Shown piece after piece: positions 32,746 to 44,700 of a stretch of DNA of 64,000 bases (positions within the stretch are counted from its first letter, which is position 1; each line of letters opens with the position of its first letter). A program made the position numbers and the translations under genes. The stretch spans positions 55,519,439 through 55,583,438 of the forward strand of contig NC_088800.1 in NCBI RefSeq assembly GCF_011386835.1, written 5' to 3'. The DNA comes from Chrysemys picta bellii. Lineage: Eukaryota; Chordata; Testudines; Emydidae. Under the pieces are notes generated by a model that was not told the origin of the DNA, did no database searches, and was given only the letters and a program-made list of their open reading frames with translations.

Positions 32746-35700
32746 TCAGCCTCTCCTCTGCTTTAGCATCTCCATGTACATATGGAGAGACTTTTGAATG
32801 GCGTCTTTTGAGATGAAGCTGACAAAGTTCTGAATGTCAGATTCGCGGTGGGCGAGCAGACGGTCCACAGTCGGCTTCCTCATCATGGACTTGGTGATCT
32901 GACGGGCGTGGTCTGTGGAGTAGAGAGAGACAGCATGTTGGCTGCGCAAGGTCAGTGTACATTACAGCCAGAGGTCCCAGCAGTAGGACCACGGGTGTAA
33001 TTACCATCCTGGGGAAAAGAATACTGGGTCCTAACGCACTCTTGATTCTAACATGGAGCGACAGACCAAGAACCAAGAGCTGGAAGCTGAAGCCAGACAA
33101 AGGCAAATTGGAAACAAGGCACAAATTTTTAATAGTGAGGGTGATTAACCACCACAGCAACCTCCCAAGGGAAGTGGTGGACACTCCATCTCTTGGTGTC
33201 CCCAAAGCCGGACTGGACTCCTTTCTGGAAGATGCTTCTGTCAAACACATGTGATGGACTCAGTGCAGGGATAACCAAGTGAACTTCTCTGGGCTGCTGT
33301 ACAGGAGATCAAACTAGAAGATCACAGTGGTCCCTTCTGGCCTTAAAAATCAATGCCCTTTGTCGACACAAGTGATACCACCATGAACAAATGTTAACTG
33401 CCCCATCCCCTGGGGCATGTCCTCTGAATCAGCTCCCAGAACAGCACAATAAAGCCAGTTTCCCAGCTGGTGACACTCAGCATTGCTCCATGGACTTCAA
33501 GGAATCTGCACCAGTGTACACCAGCTGCGTGAGGACATGGCCCTGCATTCCAAACACAGAGAATGTCATTATGTATTAAGGAGGTCCATCCCCACCACAC
33601 TATGGACACTCTCCATGCACCTCACTTCCAGGACAGCCTGGGCCTTGCATTAGCCACTGCTGCACTCACTGTGAGAGCCTTGGCGGACAGGTGCTATTAT
33701 GAACATAAGTTGTTCCAGTCACAGAAACTCTCCTGAAGCCTATCCTAGACCACAGACATTCTCCACGACATGACCAGCCACATCCCCATCAGGAGAGATC
33801 CTTGGGAGCATGGCCAAGGAGCCCTCCAGTGGGGAATCTCTGGCTCAGACACGCGGCAAAGGGAAGAGTAAGCTCTCAAGTGGGGAACAGATCAACGAAA
33901 GTTAGAGAGCACGAAAAGCTTGTCTGCCACCAGTTGCATAAACCAAACCCCGCAGCAGGGTCCGGATGGCAGCCCACCACCTCCGTTTCCAAAACTGTCC
34001 AGCCCTCCCCTGCTCTGCCTCATACCTTCCCTCTAAGACCCCACATGCTTTTAAAGCTTTCCTCAGAGAGACTATTTTTCCAGCGTTTCCTCTCCACTGA
34101 ATCCTCTCCAATTTGTATGGAGCTCTTGTAAAAAGCAATGTGCAGAAGTGAACCTGGCTCTGAAAACCAGAGCAGTCACCAGAGCAGAATTTACTTGCTT
34201 GTGCTGTGCTCGATACTCCTAGCCAAATGTTTGCCTTTCCTGCACCAGTGTCCGATTGCTATAATGCACACTGATTATGAGACAGTAATTAAATAAGTGT
34301 TCTCACAAGGGTTAAAGTCAGTAAATGTAAGTTAGCTCTGACAGCAGCATTATACAGAGCAAGCACCGTCATTCTAGCAGGTCTGCCTTTCGTTTTACTA
34401 GTGCAACACAAGAGAATACATTAGTGCAACACACATTTCATTTTCCAGGTATTTGTGCAAGAGTAAATCTGGGAAAGAAACAGATCAGCTGCCCACACAT
34501 ATACTGGAGGCTCCTCTCGGTGATAACCCACCAGGGCCCCTGTGTAGCACATACTCTAGTTAATACACATGCATTTCAAGGACCGGTACTAGGTCAGGGC
34601 CCTAGTGTGGGGATTGCGAGATCTGCACTGGAGCCTCCAGGAAGCCAGACAAGAGGGGACTGGTGACTTGCTCCCCTCTGGGATAAGTGGCCAGGGACTG
34701 ATGGGCATCCCGACACCCTCCCTGTCCTGGGAGTGCAGAGCCCAAGAGATGCTTGGGGACCTGCTCCCAAGCCAAGGATGTGTGGGAGCATCCTGGGCAT
34801 CTGCCTGTCAGTCCCAGATTACAAAGGTTCTAGAAGGCAAAGGAATCGGGAACGGAATGCGAGATCCAATGATACATTACACCCAGCTCTTACGTGTAGG
34901 GGGGAGGGGCTGGGAAGGCCCAGACTTGGTTTGTCTCTCTCAGTTCATTTCCTGAGTGGCAGGCACACCCAGAGCACATCTCACGCTGGCTGGGCACCTT
35001 CTGTTTCAAATGCTCAGATCTGTGTTAAATCCCACCCAACGGCTTTCAGGCGTAGGACAGCACATGCCCCTCACATGGACTTGTTACACGCTGAGCTGAA
35101 AATTGCCACCATTCATACACGAGCCAAGTCACACAGCGAGCTTCCAATTTCTTCCCCCTCCACGCACTGTCCTAACCCAGCACTGGCTCACTGACCTCAT
35201 GGCAGCAGCAGCTGTGTGAAGCTGCGTGTCTGAACCCCACGCTAGCCAGGTGAGATGGCCGGCCTGCCATCTGTGGCATCTCAACCCCAATATGCTCATT
35301 GCACTGCCTTCATTCCTGATCTCACGGGAGCCAATGGCAGCTTTACCACTCATTTCAGTGGGAGCTGGCTCTGGCCAAACACAGTCAAGGGGTTGGGCCC
35401 CTTGAGCTCACTAGAGCCAAAGCATGCCAGGCTATTTGGCACTGGATTCTCCCATATGTGCTTACAAGCTGGCCTGTTCTAGTTGGTTCCAGAGGCTGCA
35501 CTGAACCGTTATAGTCCAATTGCCTGGGTCTCTCTGCCGTTCACCTTCCCTCTGGGACTCGCCCGCCCAGGGTTTCTCAGAGGTTTGCTAGTGGAGCTGG
35601 TCCAATACTATTCTGCCTCATTTTTAATCAATCTAGGATAAATATTGCTGACATTACCACACGCAGATGAACTGGGCACTGTTAAGCCTCGCTCTCCGAT

Positions 35701-38700
35701 TGCATCTCATTCCCCTCCCTCACGCTCACTGTGCTACGCCAGGTGACCAGCACACTCCGGCCACGGGCTCACTGCTCTTTGACAGGAGCAGAGAACGGCA
35801 GCAGCCTCCTGCGGCCGGAAGTCTCTTACCTGGAATAGCTAACCACTGTGACATCACAGCAGCAGCCGTGCTCTGTATCTTCTCCTCTGGTACTAACTGA
35901 TCTACAAGGCCTATTTTATGGGCCTCAGGCGGGGAGTACAAGAGCCCCAGCTCGAGGGAACGCTCTGTAGCTCGGTTTCCAATAGTGTTCACCATTGTAT
36001 CCTTAAACCTAGGAGAGAGGAGAGGAAACTCTCAGGCGGGGAAACCACAGAACAACCAGCAAGCGTAAAGAGAAGCAGTGAGACAGCAAAACAAAGAGCT
36101 GATGTTAAGTAACCATCCTGTCCTCCCTCCAATCCCTCTTTAGAACTCACCTCTGCTGGGATGCCTTCAAACCACTCAGCAATGGTCAGGCAAGCATGCT
36201 GGCTGCTTTGCAGACTGACTGGTATCATCTGTGTCGCCTTGCGGTCCCCCTGTCTGCAGCCACCCATACTCTCATCTTATACTTTCATTGTAAGCTCTAA
36301 AGGGCAGGGACTGTCTCTCTGTTACATGTATGTACAGCACCCAGCGCAACGGGACTGGGACTCTATGCACTACCTCCATACAAATAAACTCTGTCCTGTC
36401 CGTGACTCTGGTGCCTCTGAATACACATTTCAGAGCAGCACTGCTCCCGTCCCCCCACATAAATACACTTGTCTGATTACAGTGTAACCTTACCAGAAAG
36501 GTGCAACAATACCCAGCTGCGTTTCGTTCAGTCCAATGCTGTATTTTGGGTTCTCCGCCATGATTCTGTAGTCACAGCACATGGCCATCAGACAGCCCCC
36601 TGCCGGGCTGGACCCCTGGCGCAGGAAGGAAGAGACTGGGTCTAGTTAAATCTCCACAACGTGCTTCCAGGTCTAAAATACTCAGTCTCCTCTCACCATA
36701 ACAGCATCATTCTATCGCACACAGGACGTGCTTAGAACAGCACTGGGGATAAGGCTTTGAAGAGAAGAGCAACAAGAATGATTAAAGGTCTTGAGAACAT
36801 GACCTATGAAGGAAGGCTGAAAGAATTGGGTTTGTTTAGTTTGGAAAAGAGAAGACTGAGAGGGGACATGATAGCAGTTTTCAGGTATCTAAAAGGGTGT
36901 CATAAGGAGGAGGGAGAAAACTTGTTCACCTTAGCCTCTAAGGATAGAACCAGAAGCAATGGGCTTAAACTGCAGCAAGGGAGGTCTAGGTTGGACATTA
37001 GGAAAAAGTTCCTAACTGTCAGGGTGGTTAAACACTGGAATAAATTGCCTAGGGAGGTTGTGGAATCTCCATCTCTTGAGATATTTAAGAGTAGGTTAGA
37101 TAAATGTCTATCAGGGATGGTCTAGATGGTATTTGGTCCTGCCATGCGGGCAGGGGACTGGACTCGATGACCTCTCGAGGTTCCTTCCAGTCCTAGAATC
37201 TATGAATCTATGAATCTATAAAGTCATGTCCCTATAAGTCTTAAAAGGGACATGGTCAGAGTAAAAAAAGGCATTAAAACAATTCCTGACCTATATTAAT
37301 TTTTTTTTTTAATTCTTTCCATTTTAATCCCTCCCCCATTTATGCTGTTCACTGTTTGAACTTTCCCAGCCTGGGAAATGAACTAGCCAATTTCACCTCT
37401 ATTCCTTGTCAGTGTCACTCTCAGGTTCTCCAGCTCTAGCAGGCGGCTGCCTTGTTTGGGTTGCAAACTCTGCAGTGGAGTGGGGTGGGGCTTTCTTTTG
37501 TTTTTTTAAACCAAAAATATTTTTCCTAGGGGAATTTATATTTAAAAACTCCAAGGAAACATTTCCATTGGCCTAGTACTTTGGGAAACCTACACTTGAG
37601 ACTGTACGTGACCTGATGGTGTCGCTTTTAAAAAGTCCTAGCTGCCTCTTTTCCTCATACATTCAGCCTCAGAGAGAAAGTCAAGAGCACTTGCTAGTCA
37701 CAGAGATATGGCTGGCGCCAGCAGTTATTTTGTGGAAAAATAAAAGTGAGTGACCAACCAATACACAGAAATCGCATGTCTAAATACACAAATTCAGAAT
37801 GCATTTCTCCCTTGGCCAAGAATCACCAGATGGGCCAGTGTAACCCAAGAAACAATAACCAATTACTGCATATTAACTTATGCCAGTAGACATCTGAACT
37901 GCCCTTGCTGTGGGTCTAACAGCAGAGTGCAATCACTTCTTCCCTCCACAACACCTGTAACATAGGAATGGCTTCTCCCCTCCTGCAGAGAAACCCTAGC
38001 AAGGAGCCAGAGAGGCCAGGAAACAAATCAGAGCTCATTTGGTGGAGTTTCTAGGCAACCGTCCCCTCTAGTGGGAGGGTTTTGGGGGAGGTGAGGGGAT
38101 GGAGGGGAGCTGGAAAGGAGGGAGAACCAAGGATCTAAAGAGCTGTCTGCTAGCTTCTCCCACACCCTGGCAACATGGCTTCTTCGGGTGTGCTCCCACC
38201 GCTGACCATGTCCCTCAGTAGCTGGGCAGCAGTAGCCCAGAGCTAATGCTAGTCCAAGCAGCGTGAATTCCCAACCAAATTGCCACTTGCAAGTGTGGGC
38301 TGCGTCGGGGACAATAAAGCAAGAAGTACCAAGAATGGTGCTCCAGCCTCTCCTGTCCCTACAGTCCTTGGACTCTAATTACACTCCTCTAATTAATGGA
38401 GATATCCCATCTCCTAGAACTGGAAGGGACCTTGAAAGGTCATTGAGTCCAGCCCCCTGCCTTCACTAGCAGGACCAAGTACTGATTTTGCCCCAAATCC
38501 CCAAGTGGCCCCCTCAAGGATTGAACTCACAACCCTGGGTTTAGCAGACCAAATGCTCAAACCACACTCAGGGACTCCAAGAAAGGAGGGTCTCAGGATG
38601 GGGGAGAAAATCATGACAACACCACGAGTAACCACTTTTTCCATGGTGCCCTCCCCAGCTAGCCATCAAGCCCTCCTGCACACACAGCATCTGGGATAAT

Positions 38701-41700
38701 CCTGCTCTTAGACAGGGCTCTTGGGGCTGGGCACACTCTTTGCTATGTCTGTGCAGCAGAAACAAAGAATTCAATCAGAACCAGCAGCCTACAGGAGATT
38801 CTGTTGTGAACTGTCACTTTAAGAGGCTGCTAAGGCCGCTAGCGAGCTGCATGTGCAATTGTGCGAGGCACTGTGGAGCTCAGGCTTCCTGTGCCGTGCT
38901 GAGCAAGTCCCACTCGAACCAGAGGGAGCTGAAGATGCTCAGCACCTCCGAGGTGCAACATATGGCCGGCAGTGCATTAGCGTATGGAAGCCGTCCACCC
39001 ACTGCGATACACAAAACCATCTCGAAGCAACTGACAGTCTAAATCCCTCTCATTCATGCCTGTATCTGAGAATCAGGTACAGAACCAACCTGCAACAGTA
39101 GGGACCCCTGCATATTTCTGTGTGGAGGTGCATGTGAAACATACACGTGTATATTTTACACATACACGTACGCACACACAGACCCTGTACACATTCTAGT
39201 GTTCCTACATAAAGCCTACTGCCTTTCCTGTCCCTGCCCCCACAGTACTAATAAACCAAGGCAAGCGACTGACAATTGAGAGCCTCCTATGAAGTCAGGT
39301 AGAAAGATGACTTGCATTGATAGCGGCTATTGTCACCATGTTGGATTGGTACAGCCTGAGCCACATCTCCTGAACGGCTTTCCAGAACTCTGCATAATGC
39401 TCTGTGCTCTTCCCGTACATCTCCATAATATCCAGGCCAGCTGAGAAGATTTTGGGGGCACCCTAAAATAATGTAAGAAAAACATCAAATGGACAATATG
39501 TAGTGACTGACCTTTCAACTTGTTAGCAACATGGTCTGGTAGAACCTAACCTGATCACGTGTGTACAAAACTGTGCACACAAATATTTTGAATATTTTGC
39601 AAACTTCCTAAGAGTTACATTAATGGATAACTCAAGGGATCTTACCAGCAAGAAAAATAACAAAGATACATACGAATAAAGGGGAAATTCATTTATTTGG
39701 AATAATTATTTTTACTTAGCAATGCTTGTGGTTTATGTCTAATTTGATGCCAGAAAATGCCAGGTGAATTTAAAAAAGAGAGAGGACAGAGTATTTCCCT
39801 CCCAAATCAGCCTGTTTTGTAGCCCACTTTATTTCTTTCCATCCTTGAAGGCCCCTGTAGCAATGACCTCCCTCAGGCAGAGGTGGCTCAATGCCATGCT
39901 CTGATATCGCCTGAACTGGTTGCTAGAGAGCAATATGGCTAAGCATGAAGCAAAGGAACAAACCGGGGTCCGGCACTCGCACCCTGCACATAGCAACACC
40001 TGGCACTACCGGCCATCCGAGACCGGCCCTGTAAAGAGTATCCTCATTTCAGTGCAACACGTACTGACGTCAGGATGACCCCCCTGCAGCCTCTGTCGTT
40101 CTCCAGTTTCTCCAGGCTTATTAGAAACTCTGTTAGAAAGTCCAAGCTCAGGCTGTTCACAGGAAGGTTCTCCATCTTCATCACAGCTACCCCTGCACCA
40201 CAGCAAATAGAGGAATTAGAACCCAATGGAGATGACCGCAGCAATGTCTGCCAGGCTGCTAATTAGCACACTCCAGATCTCTAAATGTTCCCAAGACCAG
40301 ACTAGATCAGGCCTGGATGCTAGCGTAGTTGAAGTCCCCCCATCACCACCAGCCCAAGATTTGGTGGTGATGGGGGACTTCAACTACCCAAATATATGTT
40401 GGGAAAATAACACAGTGGGCACAGACTATCCAATAAATTCTTGGAAGCATTGCAGACAACTTTTTATTTAAGAAGGTTGAAAAAGCTACTGGGGGGAAGC
40501 TGTTCTAGACTTGATTTTAACAAATAGGGAGGAACTCGTTGAGAATTTGAAAGTAGAAGGCAGCTTGGGTGAAAGTGATCATGAAATCATAGAGTTTGCA
40601 ATTCTAAGGAAGGGTAGAAGGAAGAACAGCAAAACAGAGACAATGGATTTCAGGAAGGTGGATTTTGGTAAGCTCAGAGAGCTGATAGGTAAGGTCCCAT
40701 GGGAATCAAGACTGAGGGGAAAAACAACTGAGGAGAGTTGGCAGTTTTTCAAAGGGACACTATTAAGGGCCCAAAAGCAAGCTATTCCGCTGGGAAGGAA
40801 AGATAGAAAATGTGGCAAAAGACCACCTTGGCTTAACCACGAGATCTTGCATGATCTAAAAAATAAAAAGGAGTCATATAAAAAATGGAAACTAGGACAG
40901 ATTACAAAGGATGAATATAGGCAAACAACACAGGAATGCAGGGGCAAGATTAGAAAGGCAAAGGCACAAAATGAGCTCAAATTAGCTACAGGAATAAAGG
41001 GAAACAAAGACTTTTTATCAATACATTAGAAGCAAGAGGAAGACCAAGGACAGGGTAGGCCCACTGCTCAGTGAAGAGGGAGAAACAGTAACAGGAAACT
41101 TGGAAATGGCAGAGATGCTTAATGACTTCTTTGTTTCGGTCTTCACCGAGAAGTATGAAGGAATGCCTAACATAGTGAATGCTAATGGGATGGGGGTAGG
41201 TGTAGCAGATAAAATAAAAAAAGAACAAGTTAAAAATCACTTAGAAAAGTTAGATGCCTGCAAGTCACCAGGGCCTGATGAAATGCATCCTAGAATACTC
41301 AAGGAGCTAATAGAGGAGGTATCTGAGCCTCTAGCTATCATCTTTGGAAAATCATGGGAGACGGGAGAGATTCCAGAAGACTGGAAAAGGGCAAATATAG
41401 TGCCCATCTATAAAAAGGGAAATAAGAACAACCCAGGAAACTACAGACCAGTTAGTTTAACTTCTGTGCCTGGGAAGATAATGGAGCAAACAATTAAGGA
41501 AATCATCTGCAAACACTTGGAAAGTGGTAAGGTGATAGGGAATAGCCAGCATGGATTTGTAAAGAACAAATCGTGTCAAACCAATCTGATAGCTTTCTTT
41601 GATAGGATAACGAATCTTGTGGATAAGGGAGAAGCGGTGGACTTTAGTAAGGCATTTGATACGGTCTCGCATGATATTCTTATCGATAAACTAGGCAAAT

Positions 41701-44700
41701 ACAATTTAGATGGGGCTACTATAAGGTGGGTGCATAACTGGCTGGATAACCGTACTCAGAGAGTTGTTATTAATGGTTCCCAATCCTGCTGGAAAGGTAT
41801 AACAAGTAGGGTTCCGCAGGGGTCTATTTTGGGACCAGCTCTGTTCAATATCTTCATCAACGACTTAGATATTGGCTTAGAAAGTACGCTTATTAAGTTT
41901 GCAGATGATACCAAACTGGGAGGGATTGCAACTGCTTTGGAGGACAGGGTCATAATTCAAAATGATCTGGACAAATTGGAGAAATGGTGTGAGATAAACA
42001 GGATGAAGTTTAACAAAGACAAATGCAAAGTGCTCCACTTAGGAAGGAAAAATCAGTTTCACACATACAGAATGGGAAGAGACTGTCTAGGAAGGAGTAC
42101 GGCAGAAAGGATTCTAGGGGTTATAGTGGACCACAAGCTAAATATGAGTCAACAGTGTGATGCTGTTGCAAAAAAAGCAAATATGATTCTGGGATGCATT
42201 AACAGGTGTGTTGTGAGCAAGACACGAGAAGTCATTCTTCCGCTCTACTCTGCGCTGGTTAAGCCTCAACTGGAGTATTGTGTCCAGTTCTGGGCACCGC
42301 ATTTCAAGAAAGATGTGGAGAAATTGGAGAGGGTCCAGAGAAGAGCAACAAGAATGATTAAAGGTCTTGAGAACATGACCTATGAAGGAAGGCTGAAAGA
42401 ATTGGATTTGTTTAGTTTGGAAAAGAGAAGACTGAGAGGGGACATGATAGCAGTTTTCAGGTATCTAAAAGGGTGTCATAAGGAGGAGGGAGAAAACTTG
42501 TTCACCTTCGCCTCTAAGGATAGAACAAGAAGCAATGGGCTTAAACTGCAGCAAGAAAGGTGTAGGGATGCATAGCTCCTGAATCGCCAGCCCACGAGCG
42601 CGGCAAACTGCTCCCATGGCTACGAGGCAGGAGTGACCTTCAATCCAGCGTTTGTGTTTGGGAAACTTATTTGGCTGATTTGATTGTACCCTCGCAGCTG
42701 GTGTTCACGCGCTCAAGAGATGGGTTCGTTATCTTATGTGCATGTATACTGCCTGGCCTTTTTATGCGCATGAAATGTAACCACTAAGAAGTGTTGTAAA
42801 CAAAGCAAGGAGAGAAATAAAAACCCCAGGAAAAGTTTTCCTGAGAGGCTTTTTGCAAGAGGCTTGTAAAGCTCTCTGGCTACCAACAAACCTGGCGTTC
42901 TGTTTCCTTTCCTGTGTCGTCACCACAGAAAGGTTTAGGTTGGACATTAGGAAAAAGTTCCTAACTGTCAGGGTGGTTAAACACTGGAATAAATTGCCTA
43001 GGGAGGTTGTGGAATCTCCATCTCTGGAGATATTTAAGAGTAGGTTAGATAAATGTCTATCAGGGATGGTCTAGACAGTATTTGGTCCTGCCATGAGGGC
43101 AGGGGACTGAACTCGATGACGTCTCAAGGTCCCTTCCAGTCCTAGAATCTATGAATTTTCCTCCAGGTCAGATTGGCAGAGACTCTGGGGGGTTTGCACC
43201 TTCCTCTGCACAATGGGGCACCGGTCACTTACAGGTTTAAACTAGCTGTGAATTCTCTGTAACTTAAAGTCTTTACATGATGATTTAAGGACTGCAGTAA
43301 CTCAGACGGAAGTTAGGGGTCTGTTACAGGAGTGGCTGGGTGAGGTTCTGTGGCCTGCAATGTGCAGGAGGTCAGACTAGATCAGAGGTCTCAAACACAA
43401 GGCCCGGGGGGGGGGGGGGGGTATTTTCTGCGGCCCACGAGCTCCTCGCGGCCCCCCCACATTTACCTAGAGCGGCTCGGGCCTGATGCACAGCGGGGGC
43501 AGGGCAGGCTCCCTGCCTGCCCTGAGCCCCATGCCGCACCTTGCACTCTGACCCCCTGCCCTGAACCCCCTGCTCCACCCCGCACAGCTCCCCCCACTGC
43601 CCTGAGCCCCCTGCCACACCCCTTCTGCACCCTGACCCCCTGCCGCACCCCTCACCCCTCCTGCATCCCAGACCCCAACTCCCTGCCCTGAGCCCCTGCC
43701 ACACCCCTCTTGTACCCCCTGGGCGCAGGGAGGGGGCGGAGTTGGGGTGGGGATTTTGGGGAAGGGGTTGGAATGGGGGCAGGGAATGGGCGGGGCCTCA
43801 TGGAAGGAGTAGAGTGGGGGCGGGGATGAGGGTGGCACGGAGGGAGGTGTCAGTAATGCGGCCCTCGGGCCAATGTACTAGTTCTCATGTGGCCCTCATC
43901 ATCATTTGAGTTTAAGACCCCTGGACTAGATGATCACAATGGTCCCTTCTGACCTTAAAATCTACTGATAACTGGCCATGCCAGTTTACATAACTAAGTT
44001 GCTGGATTTTCTCAACCCGTATCATGCCTGTTAGGGTATCTGGCATCTCTCTAGCTCCTCCCATACAAAGATCTGTGCACTCCACTAATATCATTTTAGT
44101 CTCACAATACTCTGTGAAACATTGTTCCCCATCTGCAGATGGGGAGTGGAGGCACAGAAAGATATAAAGCCGCAGTCACAGTGTGGCAGAACCCAGTTCT
44201 CCTGACTGCCCATCTTGTGGAAGAATCCCCTGAAATGCAGCTCTACATGAATTACACTAACGAGAAATAGGGTGTTTCAAGCTCTGGCAGCTACCATCAA
44301 AAGGAGTAAATAGCACATCCCATTGTTTCTAGCAGGTGAAGCTATCAATGGCTTTCTCCAAAATACCTACTCAACATTCCTCCTGTACCACAAGCAGCTA
44401 CCCACTGACTTCAGTGCAGTCTGGGCAGCAGGATCAGGCCCTTTAATCACCAGGACTGGTATGGATTGTATTCAAGAGGGCTAAAACAGATTAGACAGGA
44501 GCTGGAGTGGAGAGGCTAGATTTTTCTTTTAAATATTGTTCCCTTGATTGTGGTTGCGTTCCACTGACAGGCATCCAAGTGGGACTGGCAGTGCTCACAT
44601 ATAGAAGTGACACGCACTGTGTACTTTAGATATAGATTATTTGAGGTGTGCTTGTGAAGATCAGCATGGCAAACTGTGGTAGGGCTTAAGGCCTATTCCT

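Noticed and set aside
39312..39316. Alternative GT donor two bases beyond the ECI1 exon 4 GC donor
   Set aside because: Using it would add four bases and break the phase with exon 5, which needs phase 0.
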